The notes under the pieces: generated by a model | What the model was told of the DNA's origin: nothing | Databases searched by the model: none | What the model saw: the letters and a program-made list of their open reading frames with translations, nothing else | Shown: piece by piece, positions 36,784 through 46,756 of the stretch | How the letters are laid out: the number at the start of each line of letters is the position of its first letter | How positions within the stretch are numbered: position 1 is the stretch's first letter | Origin: Gracilimonas sp965227215 | Lineage (GTDB): Bacteria > Bacteroidota > Rhodothermia > Balneolales > Balneolaceae | Reading direction: 5' to 3' | Length of the DNA: 64,000 nt | NCBI GenBank assembly: GCA_965227215.1 | Contig: OZ245729.1 | Span: forward strand, 186,001 to 250,000 | Translations under genes and position numbers: made by a program

Positions 36784-37100
36784 TCGAGTTTTCTTTGATT
36801 CATGTTCACAACCTTAAACAAGTGAGAATTAGATATGTTCCGAATAGAAATACACTGGATCCCCGCTAAAATCGCTTATAGAAATGTTAAAAAATCTCTA
36901 ATACGAATTAGGAATCTCTAAGGGCATTTAAATAAATCTATTCGGATATTAGAGAAAGAAATAAGGGGAAACGGCTATCAACCGCTCCCCCCTGATACGT
37001 TGGCTTTTTGGGGTACAAAATATGGAAGGCTACTATGCTTAATTGCATTGTAGCTTTTTATGTGGGGATTTGTTCCGAGACAAATTTGAATAGTGCATCT
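36784..37100. other. Intergenic region between recD and the acidic lipoprotein gene
   Basis: This 317-nt stretch holds the leader and promoter of the lipoprotein gene (36784 upward), the candidate recD terminator at 36964-36992 and a second hairpin at 37026-37058 oriented toward the plus strand. No convincing coding region is seen. Confidence 0.6.
36964..36992 (-). terminator. Candidate terminator of the recCBD unit
   Basis: On the minus strand an 11-pair G-rich/C-rich stem (three or four G-U wobbles) with a 7-nt loop is followed by a T-rich tract (TATTTCTTTC). It lies about 110 nt downstream of the recD stop. Confidence 0.5.
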
Positions 37101-38900
37101 CTACCCCCAAATTTTTTGTTTTACACCACTTTTTCTGGAAACACTGCGCTCAATAATTCTCCTCAAAATTTCTTCCTTAACAATGATAAGAGTGCTCAGC
37201 CTTGCTCTTGTTACAGCCGTATAAAGAATCTCTTTCGAAAGCACTGTATTTACTTGATTTGGCAAAATAATGGCTGCTTTATCAAATTCAGACCCCTGGC
37301 TTTTATGGATAGTAAGTGCAAATGCAGGTTCATAGTCTTTTAGACGGGGTGCTGAAACTCTGACAGGCTGATCTCCTTCGAACTCAATGAACTCCCCTTT
37401 TTTCTGATAGATACCAATTTCTCCATTTCTGACTTTTAACAAAGAATCATTCCGGGTAGCCATGACAATCCGGCCATCATACCATTCGCTGGTGTCTATC
37501 CTTTTCTGATTTCGTCGTATTAATCGTTCGGCTCGTTCATTTATGTACTCAACACCGAATGGTCCTCTCCTTAGGGCACAGAGAATTTTTCTCTTATTTG
37601 AAACGGGCAGTCTCTGCTCTTCCGGCAGTTGACTGTACTCCAGGTAATGATCCAGTACAAACGTTTTAAAAACACCCTCTAAAGCCTCGTTGCCGGGTTC
37701 AACCCAGGTCAACCCTTCTAATTGACCATCTTTAAGTACAGCAATTGCTTTGTCTGCATCCGAGGCATTCACAGCTTCAGCAAATTTTTGAATACCGCTG
37801 TTCTTTCCAAAACGGTAACTTTTAGTAAGGAACAGGACACAATCATTGATTGGTGAAGATGAATTCCCCACCGGAATGTCAAATCCCTGAAGCTCTCTAA
37901 TCGAGCTTGTCACCGCTTCAGAAAAGGTATTCTCTCCCCCGCATATATCTCCAAGAATAGAACCGGCTTCTACAGAGGCAAGCTGATCCTTATCTCCCAG
38001 TACAATTAATTTAGTGTTTGGTCCGATAGCTCTGATCAGCCTCACCCACATGTTAATATCCAGCATGGAAGCTTCATCTATAACTATAAGATCATAGGGA
38101 AGATGATTTTCTTCATTAAATTTGAATGTACTTCCCCTGAAATCAGATCCCAGAAGTTTATGCACAGTCAGTGAGGTATCAGGAATGTCTATTTTTGATA
38201 AAAATCCCGGGTTTAAATTGCTTTTCCCCCGTTCAATTGATTCAGAAAGCCGCCGTGATGCCTTACCCGTAGGTGCTGCCAGCGCTATGCGAAATTCTTG
38301 TTGTGAATGAGCCAGAGCCTGGGCTGCTATAATATTCAAAACGGTGAAGGTTTTGCCGGTTCCCGGCCCGCCGGAAATCACTAGTAAATCTTTCAAAAAA
38401 CTGAGCTGCACAGCTACATGCTGCCAATTTATTTCGAACAAGTCTTTAGCGGGTGGAAGAACAGATTGTATTGCCTTTTTATGCTCCTTTTCTAATTCAA
38501 GCCAGGTAGAAGCTTTCTGCTTCAGCCAGGTGCATAACTCCTCTTCATATTTCCAATAACGGTGCAGATACAATCGAGAACCTTCCAAAACCAGCGGCTG
38601 CAGTTCATCTCCCGTACTTACCAGAGTGCTTTCTTTCAGGGCTTCCTGCCATTTTTCTTTGAGGGAATCGGTTAACTTGATCTCAGATTTTGAATCTTCG
38701 AATAAATACTCATCCTTCCAGCCATTAAAATCCAGGCAAACATGGCCTTTTTGTTGGGCGAAAACACACGCCGCTGCTGCTAATAATACTTCTTGTTTCT
38801 CATCGGGATTTATTTGTTTCAGAAAGCGGATAAACTCCAGCTCAAGTACGGAAACCACGTCTTCTGATACCAGCTTTTCAAGGTAAAGAAGGGCATTCAT
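37101..38900 (-). CDS. recD: Exodeoxyribonuclease V alpha subunit
   Basis: 599 aa. SF1B helicase subunit of RecBCD that moves 5'-3'. Walker A SGGPGTGKT (176-184), LIVIDEASMLDI (Walker B), GDKDQLASVEAGSILGDI and the late motif ALTIHKSQGSEF. Length matches E. coli RecD (608). ATG start 2 nt after the recB stop. Third gene of recC-recB-recD. Confidence 0.93.
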   Translation of the reverse strand: MNALLYLEKLVSEDVVSVLELEFIRFLKQINPDEKQEVLLAAAACVFAQQKGHVCLDFNGWKDEYLFEDSKSEIKLTDSLKEKWQEALKESTLVSTGDELQPLVLEGSRLYLHRYWKYEEELCTWLKQKASTWLELEKEHKKAIQSVLPPAKDLFEINWQHVAVQLSFLKDLLVISGGPGTGKTFTVLNIIAAQALAHSQQEFRIALAAPTGKASRRLSESIERGKSNLNPGFLSKIDIPDTSLTVHKLLGSDFRGSTFKFNEENHLPYDLIVIDEASMLDINMWVRLIRAIGPNTKLIVLGDKDQLASVEAGSILGDICGGENTFSEAVTSSIRELQGFDIPVGNSSSPINDCVLFLTKSYRFGKNSGIQKFAEAVNASDADKAIAVLKDGQLEGLTWVEPGNEALEGVFKTFVLDHYLEYSQLPEEQRLPVSNKRKILCALRRGPFGVEYINERAERLIRRNQKRIDTSEWYDGRIVMATRNDSLLKVRNGEIGIYQKKGEFIEFEGDQPVRVSAPRLKDYEPAFALTIHKSQGSEFDKAAIILPNQVNTVLSKEILYTAVTRARLSTLIIVKEEILRRIIERSVSRKSGVKQKIWG

Positions 38901-38902
38901 TA

Positions 38903-41900
38903 TTAATTCTCTCCCTTTTTGAAATAGCGATCAAGTTGATTAATCAATTCATAATCCGGTTTATCAAAGAAAACTCCACTGCCGGGTTTGTCCTTATCCA
39001 CACCTCGCAAAAATAAATAAACAACCCCACCAAAATGTTCTTCATAGTTATACCCTTTCTCTCTGTTGGCAAGAAATCGATGAAGTGCCAGCGAATAAAT
39101 GTGATATTGCAAATCATATCCCGAATCTTTAATTGCGCGGGAAAGATTTTCGGACGAATAGTCCGCCGGGGTATCACCCAAATGGTTTGATTTATAATCC
39201 AGTATGTAATACCGATCTCCGGTTCTGAAAATGAGGTCGATAAACCCTTTAATGAATCCCGAAGCCTGCCTGATTTCTGAAGAGTTCGGTTTCCCTTGTC
39301 TGATCATCTCCCACATTTCTCTTACCTGCAGATTATGAACAGGAAAATAAAACTCCATCTCTTTTAGAACATCGCTATCATCAAGTGTTGAAAGGCTAAT
39401 CGAAGGATTTCCTAATTCTAATGCCAAAGTATCCTCTACCCATCTTTGAACGGTGTTCTTCCACACCTCCTCAAAGCCATAATAATTCAGATTATCAGTG
39501 ATTACCTCTTCAAGATTCTTTGGAGAATTGAACGAAATATCTTCAAAAATTTTGTGTAAGAAAGTACCTGCATTCGCTCCTCTAGGAAAACCAAATCTAT
39601 TAAATGTAATTGGAGCCTTATTATCAAAGTGGTAGAATAACTCATCATAATCATGAGCTGAGTCTGAATGGCTCTTTCCCTCCGTCAGGGATGAGTAACT
39701 CAACATTCTTGGGTATTGGTCTAAATCTTTCCTTCGAAATTGAGCAGATTTAAGTGCTGAAACAGTCTCTGTTTTCTGATCCTGTTTCGCAGGTTTTTCA
39801 TCGGCCGGATTACGCACTTCAATGTACTTACATCGATCAAGGCAGGATATTATATCATCATAACTCTGTGAAACCGCACTGTTCGTGCCCCGGAGTATCG
39901 ATGACAATGGAGATTGATCAATTTTTTTGTAATTGGGAATAAACAGAAAATTCGAAGCTACCGACCGTGTTAATGCTACATATGCAAGCCTGACCTCCTC
40001 TGCTTTTTGTTGCTCAACCGTAAGCGTTTCATATTGTTCCCGGTCCGAATGAGAGATCCCCTGACTGATATCAATATAGTTGGCACCATTCTGGTGGAAC
40101 TTCAATATATCAGTCGATTTTACATCTGCACCGGAATCCCACAAAAAAGGATAAATTACGATGGGATACTGAAGTCCTTTGGAAGAATGAATGGTTGTTA
40201 TCTGAATCAGGTCTTCATCACTTTCCAGCCGTAATTGTTCATCATCAGAGTCGGTACCGCTATACTGTTGCTTCTTATTCATCCATTTTAAAAGGGCTTT
40301 ACCCTGCAACCGATGTTCCCTTTGGGCTTTGGCTAACAGCTCTGAAAGATGCATCAGATTGGTAATTCTTCTCTCTGAGTCCTTAAAAACCGATAGTCGT
40401 TCCAATACCTTAAATTCCTGCAATAAATGCTCAAATGCTGCCTCAATGCCCTGACTGTCCCATATTTCTTTCAGTTGTACAAACTGTTGAACAATGCCTG
40501 TCCATTTCTGTTCATTCTGAAGCAAAACATAAATATCTCCGGCGGTATACCCCAATAACTCGGTAGATAATGCAGCCCTAATTCCAGCTTCGTTACTTAT
40601 TTTCCGGATGGCTTTGAGTACGAGCTGTAATTCAACGGCCTCCCGGGTTTCAAATACACTTGTTCGGGATTTTAAGACACTCTTCAGTCCCTTTTCCCTG
40701 AGAATCTGTTGAATTTTCTCTCCTTGAAATCCTTTCCTTATTAAGATAGCGATATCTTTCTCTTCGACTTTACGGTCATTCAGGGCGTATTCACCGGATA
40801 ACAATTCCAAGACCTCATTACACACAGCAGTATAAATATCATCCTCAAGGGCTCCTTTGGACGTGTATTCTTGCTCATCAAGCTTAACTGCCTGTAGCGG
40901 ATTTACTACTGCTCCTGATTTTTTCTTTATATACGGGCTGTCTTCTTTTTGGGAAGGAAATTGAGCAGGTTTAAAGGCAAAACCATCTATCAAGAAAGGA
41001 GAATCAGATTGCCCGAATAATTCGTTTACACCTTGAATCATTTTGCTGTTGGAGCGATGATTTTCGCTTAATGTGTAAGACTGCGCGTCGTCAGAATCTT
41101 TCTTTGCCTCCAGATAGGTAAAGATATCGGCGCCCCGAAACCCATAAATGGCCTGTTTGGGATCACCAATCATAAATAAAGCAGCATTAGGACGTTTATA
41201 GTAAATCTGTTTGAGAATACTGTATTGAATTGGATCTGTATCCTGAAATTCGTCCACCAAAGCAAGTGGATATTTAGCGCTTAAACGTTCTGCTAATTTA
41301 CCCGATGCATCAGCTTTAAGCCCTTTATCAACTAATTCAAGTAAATCACTGTAGGTGATAAGGTTACTCTTCTCTTTATGTTGCTCAAAATCATCCTTTA
41401 TTTGGTGTATAGATTCCTGTATAAATGCAACCTTCAGCATCTTCAGCCGGTCCGCTATCTCCATAAACTCATCTATGGCCTTAGATATATTTAACTCAGG
41501 AATGTCCGGAGCTGATTTTTTCCCCGAGCGACTTATTTTGGTTCCAAATTTTTCAAGTCTATCCGAATACCAGATCTTAGCTTTTTCATTACTTAACCAC
41601 TCCTTGAAAATGAGCCAATCACTTTCCTGCGAGCTTTTACGATAAATACCTCGGTTTAAGTCATCTCCCCTATAAATATCTTCAAGAGTTTCGCCCTCTT
41701 CTTCCCAGTAATATTTTATCTCTTTGAATTTTTTTGTTAGCTGACTAACTAAGTCATATAATCTTTTTTGGTTATAATTGGCCGGTATAACCTCTGAATC
41801 TGTTTGATTCATGACTTCAAGCACCACCGCCTTCAGTTCATCAGGACCGAACCCATCATCTGTCAGGTAATCCAATAGAATTAATTGATCAGAATCACTT

Positions 41901-42391
41901 TCTGCTTTATGAATAAAGGTCCTCCAATATTCATCCACGCAATCCTGAAGTAGCTCTGATTGATCGGTAAGCAGTTCGAAGTTTGGAGAAACCCCAAACT
42001 GAAGGCTATATTCAGTTAGTAAGCGGCTACAAAATCCGTGTATAGTAAATACGGCCGCTTCATCAAACCGATCTATAGCTGATTGCAGCTTATCTTCCGC
42101 ATCTTCATAATTTTGGCTAACCAGGTTTTGCAAAAAACCATCATTGGCAGTTTTGCCATACTTAATCGCCTGTAGTGATTCCTTAAGCCGATTTCTCAAT
42201 CTGAATTTTAGTTCAGCAGTGGCAGCTTCTGTATAAGTCATTACCAGAACCTGAGATGGATCAAGCCCTCTTTCCAATATTGCGCGAACATATAACGAAG
42301 TGATGTTATAGGTCTTTCCCGTGCCCGCACTGGCCTCAACCAGACTAATTCCCTTAAGAGGAGCTTCAAATACTGATAAAGGCTTACTCAT
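38903..42391 (-). CDS. recB: Exodeoxyribonuclease V beta subunit
   Basis: 1162 aa from the ATG at 42391. This start overlaps the recC stop in an ATGA and is preceded by a strong AAGGAGGAGG; an open frame 39 nt further upstream is not needed. UvrD-type helicase: Walker A EASAGTGKT (Lys26), VDEFQDTDPIQY, and TTIHSSKGLQYPIV. The C-terminal nuclease domain keeps ILDYKSNH near residue 1063. 3'-5' helicase and sole nuclease of the complex, acting in double-strand-break repair. Confidence 0.93.
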   Translation of the reverse strand: MSKPLSVFEAPLKGISLVEASAGTGKTYNITSLYVRAILERGLDPSQVLVMTYTEAATAELKFRLRNRLKESLQAIKYGKTANDGFLQNLVSQNYEDAEDKLQSAIDRFDEAAVFTIHGFCSRLLTEYSLQFGVSPNFELLTDQSELLQDCVDEYWRTFIHKAESDSDQLILLDYLTDDGFGPDELKAVVLEVMNQTDSEVIPANYNQKRLYDLVSQLTKKFKEIKYYWEEEGETLEDIYRGDDLNRGIYRKSSQESDWLIFKEWLSNEKAKIWYSDRLEKFGTKISRSGKKSAPDIPELNISKAIDEFMEIADRLKMLKVAFIQESIHQIKDDFEQHKEKSNLITYSDLLELVDKGLKADASGKLAERLSAKYPLALVDEFQDTDPIQYSILKQIYYKRPNAALFMIGDPKQAIYGFRGADIFTYLEAKKDSDDAQSYTLSENHRSNSKMIQGVNELFGQSDSPFLIDGFAFKPAQFPSQKEDSPYIKKKSGAVVNPLQAVKLDEQEYTSKGALEDDIYTAVCNEVLELLSGEYALNDRKVEEKDIAILIRKGFQGEKIQQILREKGLKSVLKSRTSVFETREAVELQLVLKAIRKISNEAGIRAALSTELLGYTAGDIYVLLQNEQKWTGIVQQFVQLKEIWDSQGIEAAFEHLLQEFKVLERLSVFKDSERRITNLMHLSELLAKAQREHRLQGKALLKWMNKKQQYSGTDSDDEQLRLESDEDLIQITTIHSSKGLQYPIVIYPFLWDSGADVKSTDILKFHQNGANYIDISQGISHSDREQYETLTVEQQKAEEVRLAYVALTRSVASNFLFIPNYKKIDQSPLSSILRGTNSAVSQSYDDIISCLDRCKYIEVRNPADEKPAKQDQKTETVSALKSAQFRRKDLDQYPRMLSYSSLTEGKSHSDSAHDYDELFYHFDNKAPITFNRFGFPRGANAGTFLHKIFEDISFNSPKNLEEVITDNLNYYGFEEVWKNTVQRWVEDTLALELGNPSISLSTLDDSDVLKEMEFYFPVHNLQVREMWEMIRQGKPNSSEIRQASGFIKGFIDLIFRTGDRYYILDYKSNHLGDTPADYSSENLSRAIKDSGYDLQYHIYSLALHRFLANREKGYNYEEHFGGVVYLFLRGVDKDKPGSGVFFDKPDYELINQLDRYFKKGEN

Positions 42392-45300
42392 GCCTCCTCC
42401 TTTCGTTGGGCTTTCAAGAACGGTTCCCAAAACCTGACCGCATTCTTTTTAAAAGCCTGTGATGCAATCGGGTCATATCCTCGCCAAAGCAAGGCATTGT
42501 AAAAATCAGCCTCCTCAGCATATGATTTATGAGGGTTGATCTCCCATTTCGCTCTGGCTTTTTTATCGGCTTCTTGCTGATCCTTTCCTTCTAAAATAGC
42601 TTCTGCATAAGCTTTTGAGGATTGGGGAAAGAAAGCAGCTTTTTGAAGAACCGGATTATTGGAAGCAAACAACTTCACATAATCAGAGAGAGGATTTGAC
42701 CAAATATCCGATGAATGAATCTCAAGTATTTCTACATCAGCTCCATCTTTTGACAAAAAGAGGCTTTTACTCAAATCATAACCATTTTCAAGCAATATGA
42801 GATGCTTCAGCCAGTGTACTACCTCATGCTCGGCTCTTCTTCGCCCCACCCGACAGGAAACAAACAATTCGTCATATAATCCATGAATAGGTCCATATAA
42901 TTGAATTCCATCGTTCTCAATAGACACATCTACTATATGCTCTTCCGCCTTTGTATACGATTTGAGATGATCCAACAATTCTTTGGTGATTTTCTTTTCT
43001 CGATTGAAGGCTTTTTCTCCCTCTAACGCTTCGGGAATCATTGATGCTGCAACGGCATATTTTTTAACAGTGTCGGCCCCTTCATTTTTTTGTAACATTT
43101 CAAAGAGTAAATGATCAAGCTTGTAGCGTTCTAAGTTATTTAACTTAAAAGATTCACGGTCAGAAATCTCTTTAAAGTCATCATAATATGATAGACTTAA
43201 TCTATTCTGCAGAAGGTATTTAGAAGGATTAGTAAAGAACGAAATCAAGTCAGAAATATGTATTTTTTGGGCAAGTTTTTCTTCTGACAATAAATGGTTT
43301 TGACCGGTAAAAGCAGGGTATTCTTCCAGCTTCCCCTTCTGCATATTCTCCGAAAGCCGCCTGTTCAGATCCGAGTACGAATGCGGAGTATCTCCTTCAA
43401 AATATTGTTTATTGAACGGGTGTAAACTATGCCGGATAATGCCCTCATTCTGAGATTCAAAGGATATATCCAACAATTGTTGCACCAAAATTGAGGGAAG
43501 ACGAGTGGAATCAGAATGTTGGTCTTGCCCCAGATAGCTTATGTGAAGATGTTCCCGGGCAGCCTTGATAGTTTCCAGAAATAAATACGTATCATCTTCT
43601 TTTAGAATACGGTCGCCGGGCCTGGGATCGGCATAGATGAGATCAAATTCCGGACGAATGGCTTTTCTCGGGAAAACACTTTCATTCATCCCAAGCATGG
43701 CAATAAAACGAAAAGGCACAGAACGGTATGGGATGTACGAACTAACAGTTACGCCCTGCCCTAATCGACCTGAAGAAGAATCATGGCTCGAGAATTGACC
43801 AATCAGCCAATCTTTCATCAGGGTAAATGGCACGTCCCTGCTGAAGCTGGTATACATTGCCTGCTCTTTAAGTTTATCAAGCATCTTACGCAAAGCGCCC
43901 GTCCGGATATTTCGGGTGGTTTCATTTCCGAAAAAATCATCGATAAGCCGACGGGTAAATTCAATCCACTCAACAGGAGTTTTCTGAGTGGAAATTTCTT
44001 TTGCAGCCGATTTCAGTAAATGTACAAAATGAGCAAACCGGGCTGAAAGCATTGCATCTTCAGAAGAAGAAATACGGTTATAAGGCACCAAATCCTGATA
44101 TACGTCCAATAATTCCGGCTCCATACTAAAGCCGGATAAAAGCTGATTTACTCCCTTCTGCCAACTATATCTGGTACGGAAGTCATCCCCGATTCCACGG
44201 TAAATTCGGTTTTCCAAAACCCATTCTTCAACCAATTCTAAATCTGCATCAGAAAAGTTAAAATTAGCTTTGATGGGCTCAAGGTTTAGTAACTGGAGTA
44301 CGGCACTGGCTTTGAATGAAGAAGACAACAGCTCGAGCAATTCGGTAAGTGAATGCTCTGAAGAATGGAAATTCCGACCTGAAATTTTTGAAACAGGTAT
44401 CGCAGGTTCTCCCACATCATTGATAAATACCGTTTCTAACATCCCGGAATAGGCCTCAACATCCGGAATCATAACTAAAATATCGCTTAGCTTGCAATCA
44501 GGGTTATTATCCAGGTACAAAAGTATTTCATCCTTCAGTACCTGTACTTCACGGCGAATATTATGGCAGGAATGCACCTTAAACTCGGGGAAAGAGATTT
44601 TCTTATCCGTTTCAGTGACAACTGCCTTTGTGGGCACGCCATTCTCTTTCAATATTTTATGCAGTAGTTGTACCTGCTCTTGGGTAGATCCTCCCCAATC
44701 CTCTACCAAATGACCCAGGTTTTCTTTTGAATCATATTCAGTGCCTGCCGAAAAGAAAAAATGTACATCATGCTTTCTCCCGATTCGGCTTATGATTTCC
44801 ATAAACGGCTTTGACAAGTGCGATAAACCGAATACATATACATTATCCGGTATTCCCTCCCATAGCCCGTGATTGGCATCATCCAGCCATTGCACCAATT
44901 CTGAATAAGCCTTTGACCTGCTCGGCAGGTTCTCAATATGTTCGAATAAGCCCCATTGTTTATTCAGTTCATTCCAGATGGAAAGTTGCCAGCGTTCATT
45001 TGATTCCTTAGTAACCATTTTCCTTTTCAGCCAACTTTCCATCATTTCCGGGCGGTATACCTGGTATTGGTCAAATATATCGGCGAGTTGCCCACTTAAT
45101 TGAAACCTCTTTTTGAGGGTGTCGGTATCTGAATCGTAGAAAGGTATCTGGCTTAAAAGTTCTTGGTCGGATGACAGCAGCTCAAACAAAGCCCAGTGCA
45201 TTGAATTCAAGTCGGCGGGTAATACCTGGGGAACTTCATCCTTTCTGAGCCGATAGAGCATCCATAAAAATTCAGAAGGGAAAATGAACCGGAAGTTTCC

Positions 45301-45468
45301 TGCTACCCCCTGTTCTTCAGCAATTTTAAGCGATAACCATTCTTTGATTTCATTATTCTGAACAATAATCCAGGGTTTGGATAAAGGATCTCCACCCTCC
45401 GGCTTAATAATTCCGGAAAAATGATGTGCTAATGTTTGTAGTGACTGAGAGTGATACGTATTAAACAT
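42388..45468 (-). CDS. recC: Exodeoxyribonuclease V gamma subunit
   Basis: 1026 aa, a little shorter than E. coli RecC (1122). Starts MFNTYHSQSLQTLAHHF and shows RecC landmarks: PWIIVQNNEIKEWLSLKIAEEQGVAGNF, VFGLSHLSKPF, and PYRSVPFRFIAMLGMNESVFPR. It is an inactivated helicase that recognises Chi-type sequences and splits strands. ATG start, 56 nt after the ribbon-helix-helix gene, so the unit could begin at parA. Any Chi sequence used here is unknown. Confidence 0.92.
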   Translation of the reverse strand: MFNTYHSQSLQTLAHHFSGIIKPEGGDPLSKPWIIVQNNEIKEWLSLKIAEEQGVAGNFRFIFPSEFLWMLYRLRKDEVPQVLPADLNSMHWALFELLSSDQELLSQIPFYDSDTDTLKKRFQLSGQLADIFDQYQVYRPEMMESWLKRKMVTKESNERWQLSIWNELNKQWGLFEHIENLPSRSKAYSELVQWLDDANHGLWEGIPDNVYVFGLSHLSKPFMEIISRIGRKHDVHFFFSAGTEYDSKENLGHLVEDWGGSTQEQVQLLHKILKENGVPTKAVVTETDKKISFPEFKVHSCHNIRREVQVLKDEILLYLDNNPDCKLSDILVMIPDVEAYSGMLETVFINDVGEPAIPVSKISGRNFHSSEHSLTELLELLSSSFKASAVLQLLNLEPIKANFNFSDADLELVEEWVLENRIYRGIGDDFRTRYSWQKGVNQLLSGFSMEPELLDVYQDLVPYNRISSSEDAMLSARFAHFVHLLKSAAKEISTQKTPVEWIEFTRRLIDDFFGNETTRNIRTGALRKMLDKLKEQAMYTSFSRDVPFTLMKDWLIGQFSSHDSSSGRLGQGVTVSSYIPYRSVPFRFIAMLGMNESVFPRKAIRPEFDLIYADPRPGDRILKEDDTYLFLETIKAAREHLHISYLGQDQHSDSTRLPSILVQQLLDISFESQNEGIIRHSLHPFNKQYFEGDTPHSYSDLNRRLSENMQKGKLEEYPAFTGQNHLLSEEKLAQKIHISDLISFFTNPSKYLLQNRLSLSYYDDFKEISDRESFKLNNLERYKLDHLLFEMLQKNEGADTVKKYAVAASMIPEALEGEKAFNREKKITKELLDHLKSYTKAEEHIVDVSIENDGIQLYGPIHGLYDELFVSCRVGRRRAEHEVVHWLKHLILLENGYDLSKSLFLSKDGADVEILEIHSSDIWSNPLSDYVKLFASNNPVLQKAAFFPQSSKAYAEAILEGKDQQEADKKARAKWEINPHKSYAEEADFYNALLWRGYDPIASQAFKKNAVRFWEPFLKAQRKEEA

Positions 45469-45524
45469 AGTGCCTTATATCTGGGGCACATAATAAGAAA
45501 ACCGACAAGGATATAAAGCCGAAA

Positions 45525-45809
45525 TTATCTATTGATGAGATCTCTGATTGAACTTTTCAGAATGGCATTTACAACGGCTGAGTAAGAAGTCTCTTTTCTA
45601 TCTGCTATTATCTTGACGCTTTCCACAACGGGCTCTTCCAGGTAATAACTGGCCGTAATTTTATTCACCCTGGAACCAGAATTGTTTTCTTCCTTTGATA
45701 CTTCCTGATTATCCTCCTCGGAATCGGAAGGAGTAATAAAGTCAAAAGAAGCATGCCTCCGCGTGCTATAAGCAAGCGGATTATGCCCAAGGCTCTTTTT
45801 CTTACTCAT
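45525..45809 (-). CDS. Small ribbon-helix-helix-like protein paired with ParA
   Basis: 94 aa. The N terminus is basic (KKKSLGHNPLAYSTRRH), the middle is acidic and probably disordered (30-50), and the C-terminal part (about 52-92, ITASYYLEEPVVESVKIIADRKETSYSAVVNAILKSSI) matches a ribbon-helix-helix fold with a strand followed by two helices. Starts 3 nt after the parA stop. Inference: the partner or DNA-binding adaptor of the ParA ATPase, in the manner of ParG or PpfA/McdB-type partners. No parB with a HTH/CTPase domain is here. Confidence 0.7.
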   Translation of the reverse strand: MSKKKSLGHNPLAYSTRRHASFDFITPSDSEEDNQEVSKEENNSGSRVNKITASYYLEEPVVESVKIIADRKETSYSAVVNAILKSSIRDLINR

Positions 45810-45812
45810 TGT

Positions 45813-46571
45813 TTAGTGGCCGTTTTTTATTTCTTTGGCTAATGCAAAGTAATCTTGTGCCCCTGCACTATTACCATCGTATTCAAATATCGTTTTATGG
45901 TGACTTGGAGCTTCTGCCAGTGCAACATTATCACGAATGATAGTCTTAAACACTTTTGGCCCAAAATAGTCTTTAATATGCCCAACAACCTCTTTGTTCA
46001 GGTTTTTCCGACTATCATAAAGCGTACAAATAATACCCCCAACCTCAAGCTGATTATTCAGTCGTTGCTGCACAACTTTTACCAAATCAAGTAGCTTCGA
46101 AAGGCCATGTAGTGCCAGGTATTCTGATTGAAGTACTATGAAAATATCCTTCACAGCTGTAAATGCATTCAAGGTAAGCAACCCTAAATTAGGCGGGCAG
46201 TCGATTAATACGTAGTCGTAATCATAATCTTCCTCTAGCTGCTTCATCACATCCTTAAGCAAACTTTCTCTGGCCGGTTCGCTGGCTAATTCCAGTTCAG
46301 CACCCGATAGCTCCAACGATGAAGGAATGAAATCAAAACCGTTATGCTCTATGATAATATCATCTACGTTAGCTCCCCCGCGCAAAGCATGATAAACGGT
46401 TTTTTCAAGCCGGTGAGAATGGGTTCTTAAGGAATAGGTTAGATTTGCCTGAGGGTCGAGATCTATGAGAAGTACCTTTTTGCCAAGTTTTGCCAGTCCT
46501 GCCCCAAGATTAATCGTTGTTGTTGTTTTACCAACTCCGCCCTTCTGATTTGTTAATGCGATTGTTTTCAT
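45813..46571 (-). CDS. parA: ParA-type ATPase
   Basis: 252 aa. Deviant Walker A KGGVGKTTT (10-18), YVLIDCPPNLGLLT, and IFIVLQSEYLALHGL. ParA/Soj-like ATPases position DNA or large protein assemblies by ATP-dependent nucleoid binding. The length is that of chromosomal Soj-type ParA (no N-terminal HTH). Pairing with an RHH protein and not a ParB suggests a cargo-positioning or plasmid-derived system rather than the main chromosome partition locus. ATG start; divergent from the thioesterase gene over 185 nt. Confidence 0.88.
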   Translation of the reverse strand: MKTIALTNQKGGVGKTTTTINLGAGLAKLGKKVLLIDLDPQANLTYSLRTHSHRLEKTVYHALRGGANVDDIIIEHNGFDFIPSSLELSGAELELASEPARESLLKDVMKQLEEDYDYDYVLIDCPPNLGLLTLNAFTAVKDIFIVLQSEYLALHGLSKLLDLVKVVQQRLNNQLEVGGIICTLYDSRKNLNKEVVGHIKDYFGPKVFKTIIRDNVALAEAPSHHKTIFEYDGNSAGAQDYFALAKEIKNGH

Positions 46572-46756
46572 GGTGATTCTAAGCCGTAATCAATTCTTTT
46601 TACTTAGAGAGAGTAATCTTGCGCCCTTTTGTTACAATAATATTAGTTATTCGGATTATCCAATAGAACTTTTTAATTGTTGAAAGGCCAAAAGAGATTA
46701 TTTCATTTATACATTAAACTGTATCTTTAAATGTAGCAATAAAGAACGAAGATATA

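Noticed and set aside
42392..42430. Upstream start for recB (39 nt longer)
   Set aside because: The ATG at 42391 has a strong AAGGAGGAGG and an ATGA overlap with recC, and the added residues are not conserved-looking.
42388..45468. RecC as an AddB-type nuclease
   Set aside because: No AddB iron-sulphur Cys cluster or N-terminal Walker A is visible, and it is coupled to RecB and RecD genes.
45525..46571. Main chromosome parABS locus
   Set aside because: No ParB with HTH and no parS-like 16-bp palindrome was noticed; the partner is an RHH protein.
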